Source: JAGZHZ01 sp963929865
Lineage (GTDB): Bacteria > Bacillota > Clostridia > Lachnospirales > Lachnospiraceae
NCBI GenBank assembly: GCA_963929865.1
Contig: CAWVKK010000052.1
Span: forward strand, 1-17,795
Length of the DNA stretch: 17,795 nucleotides
Reading direction: 5' to 3'
Positions 6,151 to 13,752 of this stretch are shown one piece after another. A program made the position numbers and the translations under genes. The notes under the pieces were generated by a model. It did no database searches, was not told the DNA's origin, and saw only the letters and a list, made by a program, of their open reading frames with translations. Position 1 is the stretch's first letter. Each line of letters starts with the position of its first letter.

Positions 6151-7015
6151 ACCGACTTCCCCCTGTCACAGTGACCTGCATCGACGCTTCCGCCATCTGC
6201 GTGCCGTCCAGGGATAAAAGGCGGTACGTCACAAAATATGTCCCCGGGCGGCTGACGTCGGCGAGATTGATCACTTCAACCCTCGAGAGGATGTCCCCGT
6301 AGTCGGGATCCTGCGCCGTCACGACATAGGCGAGCGGGTAAAAGCTGCTTCCCGCCGGGATCGCGATGCTCGTGTCCGAGAGCTCCAGCACAAGGTCCGG
6401 CACGTCGCCGCTGATGGACGCCTGCGCCTGCGCGCTGACCGTATCCAGATAATCGTTGCGCAGCGTAAAGGTGATCTCATATCTCCCCTGCGCGACGCGC
6501 TGCCTCACCCATGTGACCTGATCTGAGGCGTCGCCTCCGAATCCGTCGTCAGCCGTCAGCGCTTTTTGCTGCCCCAGGCAGGCGACCAGATCGTCCAGAT
6601 CGTCGGCCGTCAGCTCAAGTGAATCATCGACGCTGAGGCTCGGTCCCGTGTACCCTGTAAGCTGCAGCGTTCTCGTCTTTGTCGTCTCCTCGCCGTCCTC
6701 CGAAAAGACGGAATAGCGGATTTTCTTCCGGCCATTCGTTCCGTCCCCGGTCAGAACCGCCTGGACCTGACCGGTCAGATCCTCTCCGTCCTTTGTCCTT
6801 GCCCGGACGCCCTCCATCAGGTCGAGCGTTCCCTTTCCGTCGTACTCAAGCACCTCGGGCTCAAATTCCAGTTCCACCGTCTCTTCTTTTTGTGTCTCCC
6901 CGACCGGCGTCTCTTTTATTTCCTCTCTTTTTGCGAACACGAAAAGCGCCGCAAGCAAAAGAACGGCGCCGATTCCAAGGATTTTGCCTATCGTATGTCT
7001 TCTACGCGTTTCCAT
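6143..7015 (-). CDS. Membrane-anchored Ig-like (DUF5011-type) protein, downstream copy
   Basis: The frame is open from 7273, but the region above 7015 lies within the kinase gene in another frame. I choose the ATG at 7015 because AAAAGG lies 9 nt upstream and it overlaps the kinase stop by only 14 nt. The 290-aa product has a short basic N-terminus, one membrane helix (IGKILGIGAVLLLAALFVFA, about 9-28), an acidic linker and then two or three extracellular beta-sandwich domains. The last ends in GTYFVTYRLLSLDGTQMAEASMQVTV, the style of cell-surface Ig-like/DUF5011 modules. It resembles the product of 9889-10710 in plan but not closely in sequence. It may sense or scaffold an exported polymer or peptide outside the cell. 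The specific function is unknown. Confidence 0.75.
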   Translation of the reverse strand: METRRRHTIGKILGIGAVLLLAALFVFAKREEIKETPVGETQKEETVELEFEPEVLEYDGKGTLDLMEGVRARTKDGEDLTGQVQAVLTGDGTNGRKKIRYSVFSEDGEETTKTRTLQLTGYTGPSLSVDDSLELTADDLDDLVACLGQQKALTADDGFGGDASDQVTWVRQRVAQGRYEITFTLRNDYLDTVSAQAQASISGDVPDLVLELSDTSIAIPAGSSFYPLAYVVTAQDPDYGDILSRVEVINLADVSRPGTYFVTYRLLSLDGTQMAEASMQVTVTGGSRYD

Positions 7016-8456
7016 CGGCAGCATCCTTTTCATTCTTTTCTCCGTAGCCGTATTTTCCGTAGCCATAGTAGCCGTAGCCGTATTTTCCATAGCCGTAATA
7101 GCCGTAGCCGCCCTTGTGGACCGGCACGTCGTTGAAGGCGTATCCCAGCATCGGCGCGCTGCTCTCCTCCAGACTCGCAACGCCGTCGAGCACCTTCCTC
7201 TTCGGCACAAAGTCGTTTCGGATGACGTACAGAATGCAGTCCGCATATTCCGACAGGATGCCGGCGTCCTCAAACAGCTCGCACGGCGGGGCGTCCATGA
7301 TGATCAGATCCATCGTGTTGCGGCACGCCTCGAGAATGCCCGCCATGTTCGGATGATTTAAAATTTTCGGAATCCTTTTTGCCGGGCGGTCAGCGCCGAG
7401 CAGCCAGATGCCGCTTTTGCGGTCGTGGAAGACCGCGTCCTCAAGCTGGGCGCCGCCAAGCGTAATGCTCTCAAGCCCGTCTCCCGGTTTTTCCGTCATC
7501 TCCTGCCGGATCGCCTGTTTTCTTAAGTCCGCGTCGATCAAAAGCACCTTTTTTCCGTGGGAGGCTGCGGCGTACGCAAGGTTTAGGGCGATCGTAGACT
7601 TTCCCTCTCCCGCGACGGTGCTCGTCACAAGAAGCACCTTCGCCCCTTTGTCCTCCATCTCTCTCTCCAGCCTCACGATCAGGCTTAGGATGCTCTCCTT
7701 AAAGCCGCGCGGAATCCGGTCGTTGAAAATCGAAATGTTCTTCCGGTATTTTCTTCCTCTCGCCTTAAATTTAATCTCCGGCACATTTCCAAGGCACGAC
7801 AGGCTGATAAAGCTCTTTAGCTCCTCGGGCTTCTGCACCGTCTTTTTCAGCAGCGTGCCCAGCCCGATCAGAAGGACGGCCGCCGCCGCTCCGACCAGAG
7901 CCCATTTAAGCACCTGCCTGCTGTAGACCGGCTGGTTGTACGGCGCGGTCGGCTCTGAGGGCACGTCGATCATGTTGAATCTCGTGTTTCCGATGACGAA
8001 TCTTGCCACGTCCGGGTAGACCCGGATCGCCGACTCCAGGATCGCCTTCGCGTCCTGCGGGTCATTGCTGACGACGGACATCGTGATCAGGTTTGAGTCC
8101 GAGACCGCCTGCGCCGAGATGCTCCCGTTGATCGCCTCAACGCCCAGATCCGCCTTGATCGCCTCCGTCAAAAGATTGCTCCCCAGGATATACGGAAACG
8201 TTTTCGCCATCTGCCCTGCCGTCGAGCTGTCGTAATAAAAGTTATAGCTGTCCGTGCTGCCCGTCCCTCCCGTCATCACCGTAAAGGAAGCGCTTGAGCG
8301 GTACATCGGCGTGTAAAATTCCGTCGACTTTAAATACCCCACCGCTCCGCCGAGCAGCGCAAGAACGGGGATCAGCCACCACAGCGCTTTCAGTCCCCGA
8401 AAAAAATTCCACAGCAAGGTTCCAAGATCAATGACGTCGTCTCTTTGTTCTTCCAT
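7002..8456 (-). CDS. Wzz/BY-kinase fusion (CpsCD type), copy 2
   Basis: A 484-aa bacterial tyrosine kinase fused to its membrane activator. Membrane helices lie at about 25-42 and 184-203, flanking an extracellular Wzz-like segment. The cytoplasmic kinase has Walker A STVAGEGKST (279-288), Walker A' VLLIDADLRK (304-313) and Walker B DLIIMDAP (383-390). The C-terminus is a striking run of 12 Tyr in residues 451-471 built on a repeated GYGYYGYGKY unit, the autophosphorylation tail. Most Firmicutes split CpsC and CpsD into two genes; here they are fused, and a paralogue lies directly upstream (3-nt gap, similar N-terminal codons). GGAGG lies 8 nt before the ATG. In capsule systems this protein controls chain length and assembly; here the controlled export machine is uncertain. 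Confidence 0.9.
   Translation of the reverse strand: MEEQRDDVIDLGTLLWNFFRGLKALWWLIPVLALLGGAVGYLKSTEFYTPMYRSSASFTVMTGGTGSTDSYNFYYDSSTAGQMAKTFPYILGSNLLTEAIKADLGVEAINGSISAQAVSDSNLITMSVVSNDPQDAKAILESAIRVYPDVARFVIGNTRFNMIDVPSEPTAPYNQPVYSRQVLKWALVGAAAAVLLIGLGTLLKKTVQKPEELKSFISLSCLGNVPEIKFKARGRKYRKNISIFNDRIPRGFKESILSLIVRLEREMEDKGAKVLLVTSTVAGEGKSTIALNLAYAAASHGKKVLLIDADLRKQAIRQEMTEKPGDGLESITLGGAQLEDAVFHDRKSGIWLLGADRPAKRIPKILNHPNMAGILEACRNTMDLIIMDAPPCELFEDAGILSEYADCILYVIRNDFVPKRKVLDGVASLEESSAPMLGYAFNDVPVHKGGYGYYGYGKYGYGYYGYGKYGYGEKNEKDAADGNA
7042..7110. repeat. In-frame 30-bp tandem repeat encoding the Tyr tail
   Basis: A 30-bp unit (7042-7071) is repeated at 7072-7101 with three differences, followed by 9 bp of a third copy. 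Each unit encodes ten residues (GYGYYGYGKY pattern). Slippage or recombination would change the number of phosphorylatable tyrosines without breaking the frame. Confidence 0.8.
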
Positions 8457-8459
8457 CTC

Positions 8460-9872
8460 TTATCCCTCCGCTTCTTCTTTTTCTATGTGTCTGTAGTATC
8501 TGCCGTACTGCTTCTCATGCGAGAAGGAGACGTCCCTGCGGAAGGCGTTGAGCACAAAGCCTGCAAAGTCCACCTTGTTCTGGCGGATCGTGTCTGCCGC
8601 GTCGTTGATGGCGCGGATGTCGGTGCGGTCCTGGTGCACGACAAGAATCACCGCGTCCACCATCCGCATCATCAGCTCCGCGTCGCTTGAGAGCGCCATC
8701 GGAGGCGAATCGAGGATGACATAGTCCATCTCCCTCCTGCACGTCTCCACCAGCGTCTTCATGCGGTCCGACCCCAGCACGCCGCCGGAATTGCGCACAC
8801 TGGAATTCTGGTACACGCAAAGCAGGTTCGTGTGCTCGTCGTAGGCAAAAATCTCGTTCATCGGGACTTTGCCGGTCAGGTAATCCGTCATCCACCTGCC
8901 GTTCGTCTGCGGGCGGGAGAAAATTTTGTACTGCGCCGGTTTTTTGAAATCCCCGTCGATCAGCACGACTCTCTTGTCCTTCTCCGCCAAAGCCAGAGCC
9001 AGATTCGCCGCGATCGTAGACTTTCCCTCGTTTTCCAGCACGCTCGTGACCATGATGACCTTCTGCCCTCTGCGCTTCATGTGGTGCGAGATTCTCGTGA
9101 CCGCCTTTCTGACCGCCTCCGAGAAGACCATGCTGACCGTCGTATAGCGGATCAGGAGCGACCGGTTCTTCCTGCGGACGGCTTCCTTCCACGTCCTCCT
9201 CTTTTTCGTGTACGGAATCATCCCCAGAATCTTTCCGTCCAGATTTCTCTTCGCGCTCTCCCTTGTCTTGACCGTAAAGCGCATGACGGAGAAGAACATC
9301 ACCGCCGCCGCCGTCAGCGCCCCGGCGCCCAGCATTGCGAGCTTGCGCATACGCCCGAGGTTTAAGACGTTCGAGGGGCTGACCGGGACGGTCGGCTCCT
9401 GCAAAATCCGCAGCACCGCGTTGGAAAAGAGATAGTCGGACACCGTGTCGTAGTTGTCCAGCGCAGACTGAATCATCAGATACGTCTGTCTGGGGTTGAC
9501 CGAAGTCACTTTTAAGATAATCAGGTTCGTCTCATTGATCACGCTTGTGGAGATCTCTCCCTCCACCGAATCCACGCCCAGATCCTCCGCGATCCGGTCC
9601 CGCAGCACATTGCTCTGGAACACCTCGCTGAAGACCGAGGCCATCTGGTTTGTCAGCACCAGGGAGGAATACGCGTTCGTGTTGCCCGTGGCGTTGACGA
9701 CCAGCGTCGCCGTCGCCGTGTACTCCGGCACATAAAGCCATTTCTCCGCTCCTGTCACCGCGAACCACGCCGCGGCGATGGAGAGCGCGATCAGCCAGAT
9801 GTTTTTCAGGACGTCGGCGCAGATACTGCGCACGCTGATTTCATCCAAATGAAATTCTCTTGTCTCTTCCAT
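8460..9872 (-). CDS. Wzz/BY-kinase fusion (CpsCD type), copy 1
   Basis: A 470-aa paralogue of the 7002-8456 protein. Membrane helices lie at about 24-41 and 178-196 around the extracellular Wzz-like part. The kinase has Walker A SVLENEGKST (277-286), Walker A' VVLIDGDFKK (302-311) and Walker B YVILDSPP (384-391). The tail is short, with only three tyrosines (KQYGRYYRH), against twelve in its partner. The frame is open to 9902 through a TTG, but I choose the ATG at 9872, 16 nt after the preceding stop, because AGGAG and AAGGAAGG lie between them and the product then begins MEETRE, like the MEEQRD of the paralogue. The pair may phosphorylate each other or regulate two steps. Confidence 0.88.
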   Translation of the reverse strand: MEETREFHLDEISVRSICADVLKNIWLIALSIAAAWFAVTGAEKWLYVPEYTATATLVVNATGNTNAYSSLVLTNQMASVFSEVFQSNVLRDRIAEDLGVDSVEGEISTSVINETNLIILKVTSVNPRQTYLMIQSALDNYDTVSDYLFSNAVLRILQEPTVPVSPSNVLNLGRMRKLAMLGAGALTAAAVMFFSVMRFTVKTRESAKRNLDGKILGMIPYTKKRRTWKEAVRRKNRSLLIRYTTVSMVFSEAVRKAVTRISHHMKRRGQKVIMVTSVLENEGKSTIAANLALALAEKDKRVVLIDGDFKKPAQYKIFSRPQTNGRWMTDYLTGKVPMNEIFAYDEHTNLLCVYQNSSVRNSGGVLGSDRMKTLVETCRREMDYVILDSPPMALSSDAELMMRMVDAVILVVHQDRTDIRAINDAADTIRQNKVDFAGFVLNAFRRDVSFSHEKQYGRYYRHIEKEEAEG

Positions 9873-9888
9873 ACCTTCCTTCACTCCT

Positions 9889-10710
9889 CTATGCCCGGAC
9901 AATGACGGTCATCCAGGTTTCTCCAATCTGTCCGTTCTCATTCTCCGCCTGATAATGCACCTCGTAGCAGCCTTCCTTCTCCATGTCCACGTTTGAGGAC
10001 ACCTCGATCAGCTCCGTGTCCAGCGCCCCGCCGTAATTGTCCTCGAGCGATTCGATGTACTGTCTGGGCTGGAACTGCTCTCCCTTCTTTACGTACACAA
10101 TCGTGTCGGAGAGCCCGATTTCAAGCGCCTGTCTGGAGGGCTCCACGATGTGGACCGGCAGCGTCTCCTCCTCAACGTCCCCAAAGCTGTTCGTCACCTC
10201 CACGCTGATCGTGTACGCCCCTGCGGTCCGGTAGTCGATCGTGGACGCGGTCTGCTTGACGAGCGTGGAAATGTTGCCGTCGAGCAGATCGGTCGCGCCG
10301 ACCCAGTCCGAGGCGCTCTGACTGTTCCCCACCGGGAAGACCAAAGGCTCGCTCAGCGTAAATTTCGGGGACTCGTAGTCCGTAAACTGAACCCGCCTCG
10401 AAAGCCTTGCCGCCTGGTTGGAGCTGTCAAACACGACATACGTGATGTTGCAGATTCCATCCTCTATAAACTGTGAGAATTCTCCGACCAAAATTTCCGA
10501 GGTCAGATCCCCGTCCTTTTCGTCGTAGGCCGTCAGCCCCGCGAGCAGATCCGCTTCCTCATAGCGGACGGAGACCTCCACGGTCTCCCGGTCGCTCGTG
10601 ATGGACGGCATGGTCGGATCCTCCTCTCTTCTTTCTTTTACCACTCCAAGACCGTAGGCGGCTGCCGACACGATAAAAAGAAGAATTACTATGATCCTGA
10701 CGTATTTCAT
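9889..10710 (-). CDS. Membrane-anchored Ig-like (DUF5011-type) protein, upstream copy
   Basis: A 273-aa protein with an N-terminal membrane helix (RIIVILLFIVSAAAYGLGVV, about 5-24) and roughly three extracellular beta-sandwich repeats. The first carries AYDEKDGDLT and the typical GICNITYVVFDSSNQAARL of the DUF5011/cadherin-like class. GAGG lies 7 nt before the ATG, and the gene follows the ABC exporter by 25 nt. It is paired in the operon with the second Ig-like gene at 6143-7015, one on each side of the two kinases. A role at the outer face of the membrane, binding what the exporter delivers or contacting the Wzz loops, is a context inference. Confidence 0.78.
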   Translation of the reverse strand: MKYVRIIVILLFIVSAAAYGLGVVKERREEDPTMPSITSDRETVEVSVRYEEADLLAGLTAYDEKDGDLTSEILVGEFSQFIEDGICNITYVVFDSSNQAARLSRRVQFTDYESPKFTLSEPLVFPVGNSQSASDWVGATDLLDGNISTLVKQTASTIDYRTAGAYTISVEVTNSFGDVEEETLPVHIVEPSRQALEIGLSDTIVYVKKGEQFQPRQYIESLEDNYGGALDTELIEVSSNVDMEKEGCYEVHYQAENENGQIGETWMTVIVRA

Positions 10711-10735
10711 TTTTTACCTCATTTCTGTTTTCTCA

Positions 10736-12496
10736 TTAGAAAGCGTTTAAAAATTCTTCGATTCCTTTCTCGTCCACCTCCGCGATCGTCTGGCTGCGGA
10801 CCTGGTAGACTCTGCTGCACATGGAAAAGACGCTCGGGCGGTGCGCCGCCACAATCACAGTCCGGTGCGGCTCCTTTTTGATGATCCTGCGCAGAACCTT
10901 GCGCTCTGTCGTCACATCAAGAGCGCTCGTCGCCTCGTCCAGAATCATCACCGGCGCGTCGGCGAGCAGCGCTCTGGCGATCGAGAGCCTCTGCTTCTGC
11001 CCCTCGGAGAAGCGCTGCCCTCTCTCTCTGACCTGCGTCTCGATGCCGTCCTCCAGCTTCTCGACAAACTCCCACGCGCAGGCCGCCTCGAGCGCGCTTT
11101 TAATCTCCTCCTCGGTGGCGTCTGGCTTTACCATCCTCATGTTCTCCGCGATCGTGCCCGAAAACAGCGTGTTTCCCTGCGGGATATAGCTGCACAGGCA
11201 CCGCGTCGCAGAGGACGCCTCAAGACTCATCCCGGACGGATTGCCCAGGATCACCCGCCCTTTCTGCGGGTGGTACAGCCCCAGAATCAGGTTGAGCGTC
11301 GTCGTCTTTCCCTGTCCCGAAGGACCGATCAGCGCGACGATCTCACCGGGATTCGCATAGAAAGAAGCGTCCCGGTACACCCACTTTTCGTCCTCGTACG
11401 CAAAATCCGCCGATTCCATGTGGACATAGACGCCCTCCTCCCTTGCGCGCTCCTTGATTTCCTCCGCCTCTTTTTTGTATTTGTCCGTCTCTCTGGGCAG
11501 AGAGACGACCTCCATGATCCGCTCCGCGCTGACCCCGGCGCGCACCACCGAGGGGATCAGGGCGACCAGACCGCTCAGCGCGCCTCTTAGGGACCCCGCC
11601 ATCGAGACGAACATCGTCATCATTCCGTAGCTGATCTCTCCCTGCCACAGCCGGTAGACCGCAAACCCGTAGCAGATATAGCCCAGCGCCTGCCCGATCA
11701 GCGAGTTGACGATCGTCGCCCTCGCCTGAAATTTGTTTTGCCTTAAAGACATGTCGACGGAGCGCTCCTGAATCGCGTGAAACTTTTTCTTCACCTCGTC
11801 GAGCATTCCGAACGCCTTGATAAACTGCAGGTTCTGGAACGTCTCCTGGTCAAACACCGTCCGGTCGCTCGAGAGGTTCTGCGTCTCCTTCTGAAAGTCG
11901 CGCATCTTCCTCGTCGTGTACCTCGTAGACAGCAGAGAGACCGGAGCGCCCGCGAACGCGAGCAGCGCCATGACCGGGTCGTTCTGCATCACAATCACAA
12001 ACGCGCCCCCGAAGCTGATCAGGGACGTGACGACGCTCGGCAGAAACGTCAGAATGCTGTTCGCCACCATCGCGGCGTCGCCGTTGACCCGGTAGAGCAG
12101 ATCGCCTGAGCGGTACTTCGCCAGAGACTCCCAGTCCGTGTTCAGCACCTGCTCATAGATGTCGGCGCGGATCTCGTTCGTCACCTTCAGGCGGATTTTC
12201 AGCGAGATCCTCGTCTTCACCGCGTTGATAAAAATCTGCCCGACGCCGACTCCGACGTACAGGCACGCCACCTCGACGATCCCTTCATGGTTGACGCCGG
12301 TCACGGCGTCGATTAGATTTCGGCTGACCATCGAGGTCCCAAGCCCCAGAACCGAACCCGACGCGCCCAGCAGAATGTAAAACAGAATCAACATCCAGTA
12401 CCGCCGCACGTAGACGTACATCCACACGATCTCCGCGATCAGCTTTTTCAGCTTTCCCTCTTTGATTTTCTGCCAAATCCGTCTCAATTCCTTCAT
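10736..12496 (-). CDS. ABC exporter, fused membrane and ATPase domains
   Basis: A 586-aa half-transporter of the type IV exporter class. There are about six membrane helices in residues 35-320, then a nucleotide-binding domain with Walker A LIGPSGQGKTT (389-399), Q-loop YIPQGN (437-442), a signature FSEGQ (496-500) in place of LSGGQ, Walker B MILDEATSALD (517-527) and H-loop His552. It has no N-terminal C39 peptidase domain, so it would not cleave a double-glycine leader itself. It starts within the stop of the 23-codon ORF (TAATG) and follows the HprK-like gene closely, so the modified peptide of cassette 2 is its likely cargo. Lipid or another small cargo cannot be excluded. It probably acts as a homodimer. 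Confidence 0.9.
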   Translation of the reverse strand: MKELRRIWQKIKEGKLKKLIAEIVWMYVYVRRYWMLILFYILLGASGSVLGLGTSMVSRNLIDAVTGVNHEGIVEVACLYVGVGVGQIFINAVKTRISLKIRLKVTNEIRADIYEQVLNTDWESLAKYRSGDLLYRVNGDAAMVANSILTFLPSVVTSLISFGGAFVIVMQNDPVMALLAFAGAPVSLLSTRYTTRKMRDFQKETQNLSSDRTVFDQETFQNLQFIKAFGMLDEVKKKFHAIQERSVDMSLRQNKFQARATIVNSLIGQALGYICYGFAVYRLWQGEISYGMMTMFVSMAGSLRGALSGLVALIPSVVRAGVSAERIMEVVSLPRETDKYKKEAEEIKERAREEGVYVHMESADFAYEDEKWVYRDASFYANPGEIVALIGPSGQGKTTTLNLILGLYHPQKGRVILGNPSGMSLEASSATRCLCSYIPQGNTLFSGTIAENMRMVKPDATEEEIKSALEAACAWEFVEKLEDGIETQVRERGQRFSEGQKQRLSIARALLADAPVMILDEATSALDVTTERKVLRRIIKKEPHRTVIVAAHRPSVFSMCSRVYQVRSQTIAEVDEKGIEEFLNAF

Positions 12497-12567
12497 TATT
12501 TATTTCTTCCTAAACAGACAGAAGGAAGCCCCCTCCCATATTCTGTACCTTGCCAAAATACAGGCAT
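12496..12567 (-). CDS. 23-aa ORF between HprK-like and ABC exporter genes
   Basis: An ATG at 12567 has a strong purine-rich site (AGGAGAAGGA, 7 nt away) that cannot serve the exporter start 70 nt further on. The frame ends in TAA, overlapping the exporter ATG by one base. The peptide starts MPVFWQGTEYGRG and ends SVCLGRNK, with Trp, Tyr and one Cys. It may be a small peptide product, or a coupling leader that sets exporter translation. The exporter's own AGGAAG lies inside it. Too short for homology; real translation is plausible, not certain. Confidence 0.4.
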   Translation of the reverse strand: MPVFWQGTEYGRGLPSVCLGRNK

Positions 12568-12583
12568 GAGACTTCCTTCTCCT

Positions 12584-13375
12584 CTAAAATATTGTAGTTT
12601 CTGTCAGCCTGACCGCCTCCTCGTCGGGGCGGCAGGACAGTTCATAGACCGGTATCCTATCCAGCAGATGATTCAAAACATCCAGACACAGTTCCATCCC
12701 ATTCTCCAGCCACGTCGGGTAAAAGACGCTGTCTGCCGCCTCTCTTACCTTCTCAAATCCATCCAGCCTGCGGATTGTATTCTCCGGCGCCTGCTTTAAG
12801 ATCACCATCGCATGGAGCGGAACACTTGTGTTCTCGCAGTACGGAGACGAACCGTGCCACGGCGTCCCCCAGGCTAGAAAGCCGTCCTGCGTCTCCTGGA
12901 CAAAGCCGATGTCGCCGTTGATGATCTTCGCGCCCCTGTATTTGTTCCACAGCTCCGCCTGCGTCGTCTTCCCGATGCCGGAAGGACCAAGAAACAGAGC
13001 GCCCCTGCCATCGACGTCGATCGTCGAGCAGTGGATCTCGATCATCTTCCGCTTTACCGCATGGGTATAAAACATCTGCATTAAAAAAAGCTCCACGCTG
13101 TCCTGTGAATGATTGCTCTGACAGACAATCGATCCCTCTGTCCATTCCTTATTTATTAGGATAAAATCCGAATTATTGAAAAGCAAATGACTCGTTCCCT
13201 CATTTAATGGTATATGGCAGACTCCGTGGCAAATCTTCTCATTTGAAAGAAAAGATGCCGAAAATGCACAAGAATGATCATTATTCTTACCCAAAAATTT
13301 TTGCCAGCACGGATCTAACGACATAAATTTTTGTAAATATATACACAGATTAGCAATTGTATATTGATTACTCAT
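12584..13375 (-). CDS. HPr kinase-like ATP-binding protein of cassette 2
   Basis: A 263-aa paralogue of 154-930. It has a P-loop GPSGIGKT (130-137), INGD (153-156) and GTPWHGSS (170-177), and lacks the HPr kinase N-terminal domain. The ORF is open to 13441, but I choose the ATG at 13375, 7 nt after the substrate gene stop, because the product then aligns with the paralogue start and avoids a long overlap. The ribosome site is weak, as in cassette 1, which suggests coupling. The first 95 codons are AT-rich and divergent; from FYTHAVKR onward the DNA is GC-richer and the protein is about two-thirds identical to the paralogue by eye. The N-terminal part may therefore fit the adjacent substrate. 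Kinase activity on the modified peptide is an inference. Confidence 0.8.
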   Translation of the reverse strand: MSNQYTIANLCIYLQKFMSLDPCWQKFLGKNNDHSCAFSASFLSNEKICHGVCHIPLNEGTSHLLFNNSDFILINKEWTEGSIVCQSNHSQDSVELFLMQMFYTHAVKRKMIEIHCSTIDVDGRGALFLGPSGIGKTTQAELWNKYRGAKIINGDIGFVQETQDGFLAWGTPWHGSSPYCENTSVPLHAMVILKQAPENTIRRLDGFEKVREAADSVFYPTWLENGMELCLDVLNHLLDRIPVYELSCRPDEEAVRLTETTIF

Positions 13376-13382
13376 ATTATAT

Positions 13383-13748
13383 TTATGCCTGATCAACATC
13401 CATACATCCACTATCTGCTCCAACAGTTTTATAAAAGGCATCCCATCCCTCTATAGTATAATTCAGACTCCAATTGTAAAATACCGCATCCAGGTTTCCA
13501 TTAGTCGCTACATAGGTGGCTACATCGTCATTGCTCTTAAAATCTGGATACATATTTGTTGGTCCTCCCCCTACTTCATACATCCATCCTTTTCCTGTAA
13601 ACCCCTGGTCACTCCACATATAGTAAATTCCGTGTACAACAGTCGCTCCCGAAGGAATTGTATTTGTTCCATCTACTGCATATGCCGCCACTGTACTATA
13701 TGTTTGCGCTCCATAAGGAGCGCTGACGTAATTTGATCCAAAACTCAT
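13383..13748 (-). CDS. Putative modified peptide/substrate protein of cassette 2 (121 aa)
   Basis: A 121-aa protein homologous to the 940-1275 product: STVAAYAV matches DTIAAYSV, HGIYYMWS matches QGIRINWS, TNGNLDAVFYNWS matches SQGNLNSYFGSWS, and SGCMDV matches VGCCTEV near the end. There is no signal peptide, membrane helix or double-Gly leader. It lies between the radical SAM and the HprK-like genes, 4 nt after the former, with AAAGGGG about 9 nt before the ATG; a second AGGAG abuts the start too closely. It is clearly AT-rich between GC-rich neighbours, suggesting separate acquisition or rapid change. It is the most likely radical SAM substrate, with the conserved C-terminal Gly-Cys as a candidate modified site, but nothing proves modification. 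Confidence 0.6.
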   Translation of the reverse strand: MSFGSNYVSAPYGAQTYSTVAAYAVDGTNTIPSGATVVHGIYYMWSDQGFTGKGWMYEVGGGPTNMYPDFKSNDDVATYVATNGNLDAVFYNWSLNYTIEGWDAFYKTVGADSGCMDVDQA

Positions 13749-13752
13749 ACTC

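Noticed and set aside
7042..7110. CRISPR-like short repeat array
   Set aside because: The 30-bp units are contiguous without spacers and lie in frame inside the BY-kinase gene. No CRISPR array was seen anywhere in the window.
7016..7273. N-terminal extension of the downstream Ig-like protein
   Set aside because: It overlaps the BY-kinase Tyr-tail region in another frame and encodes Thr/Ala/Arg-rich residues. The start at 7015 has a ribosome site and a membrane helix directly follows.
5389..12496. Standard capsule biosynthesis operon
   Set aside because: Only regulatory and export-type genes are present, with no glycosyltransferase, initiating sugar transferase, flippase or polymerase in the window. 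A capsule role remains possible but is not shown.
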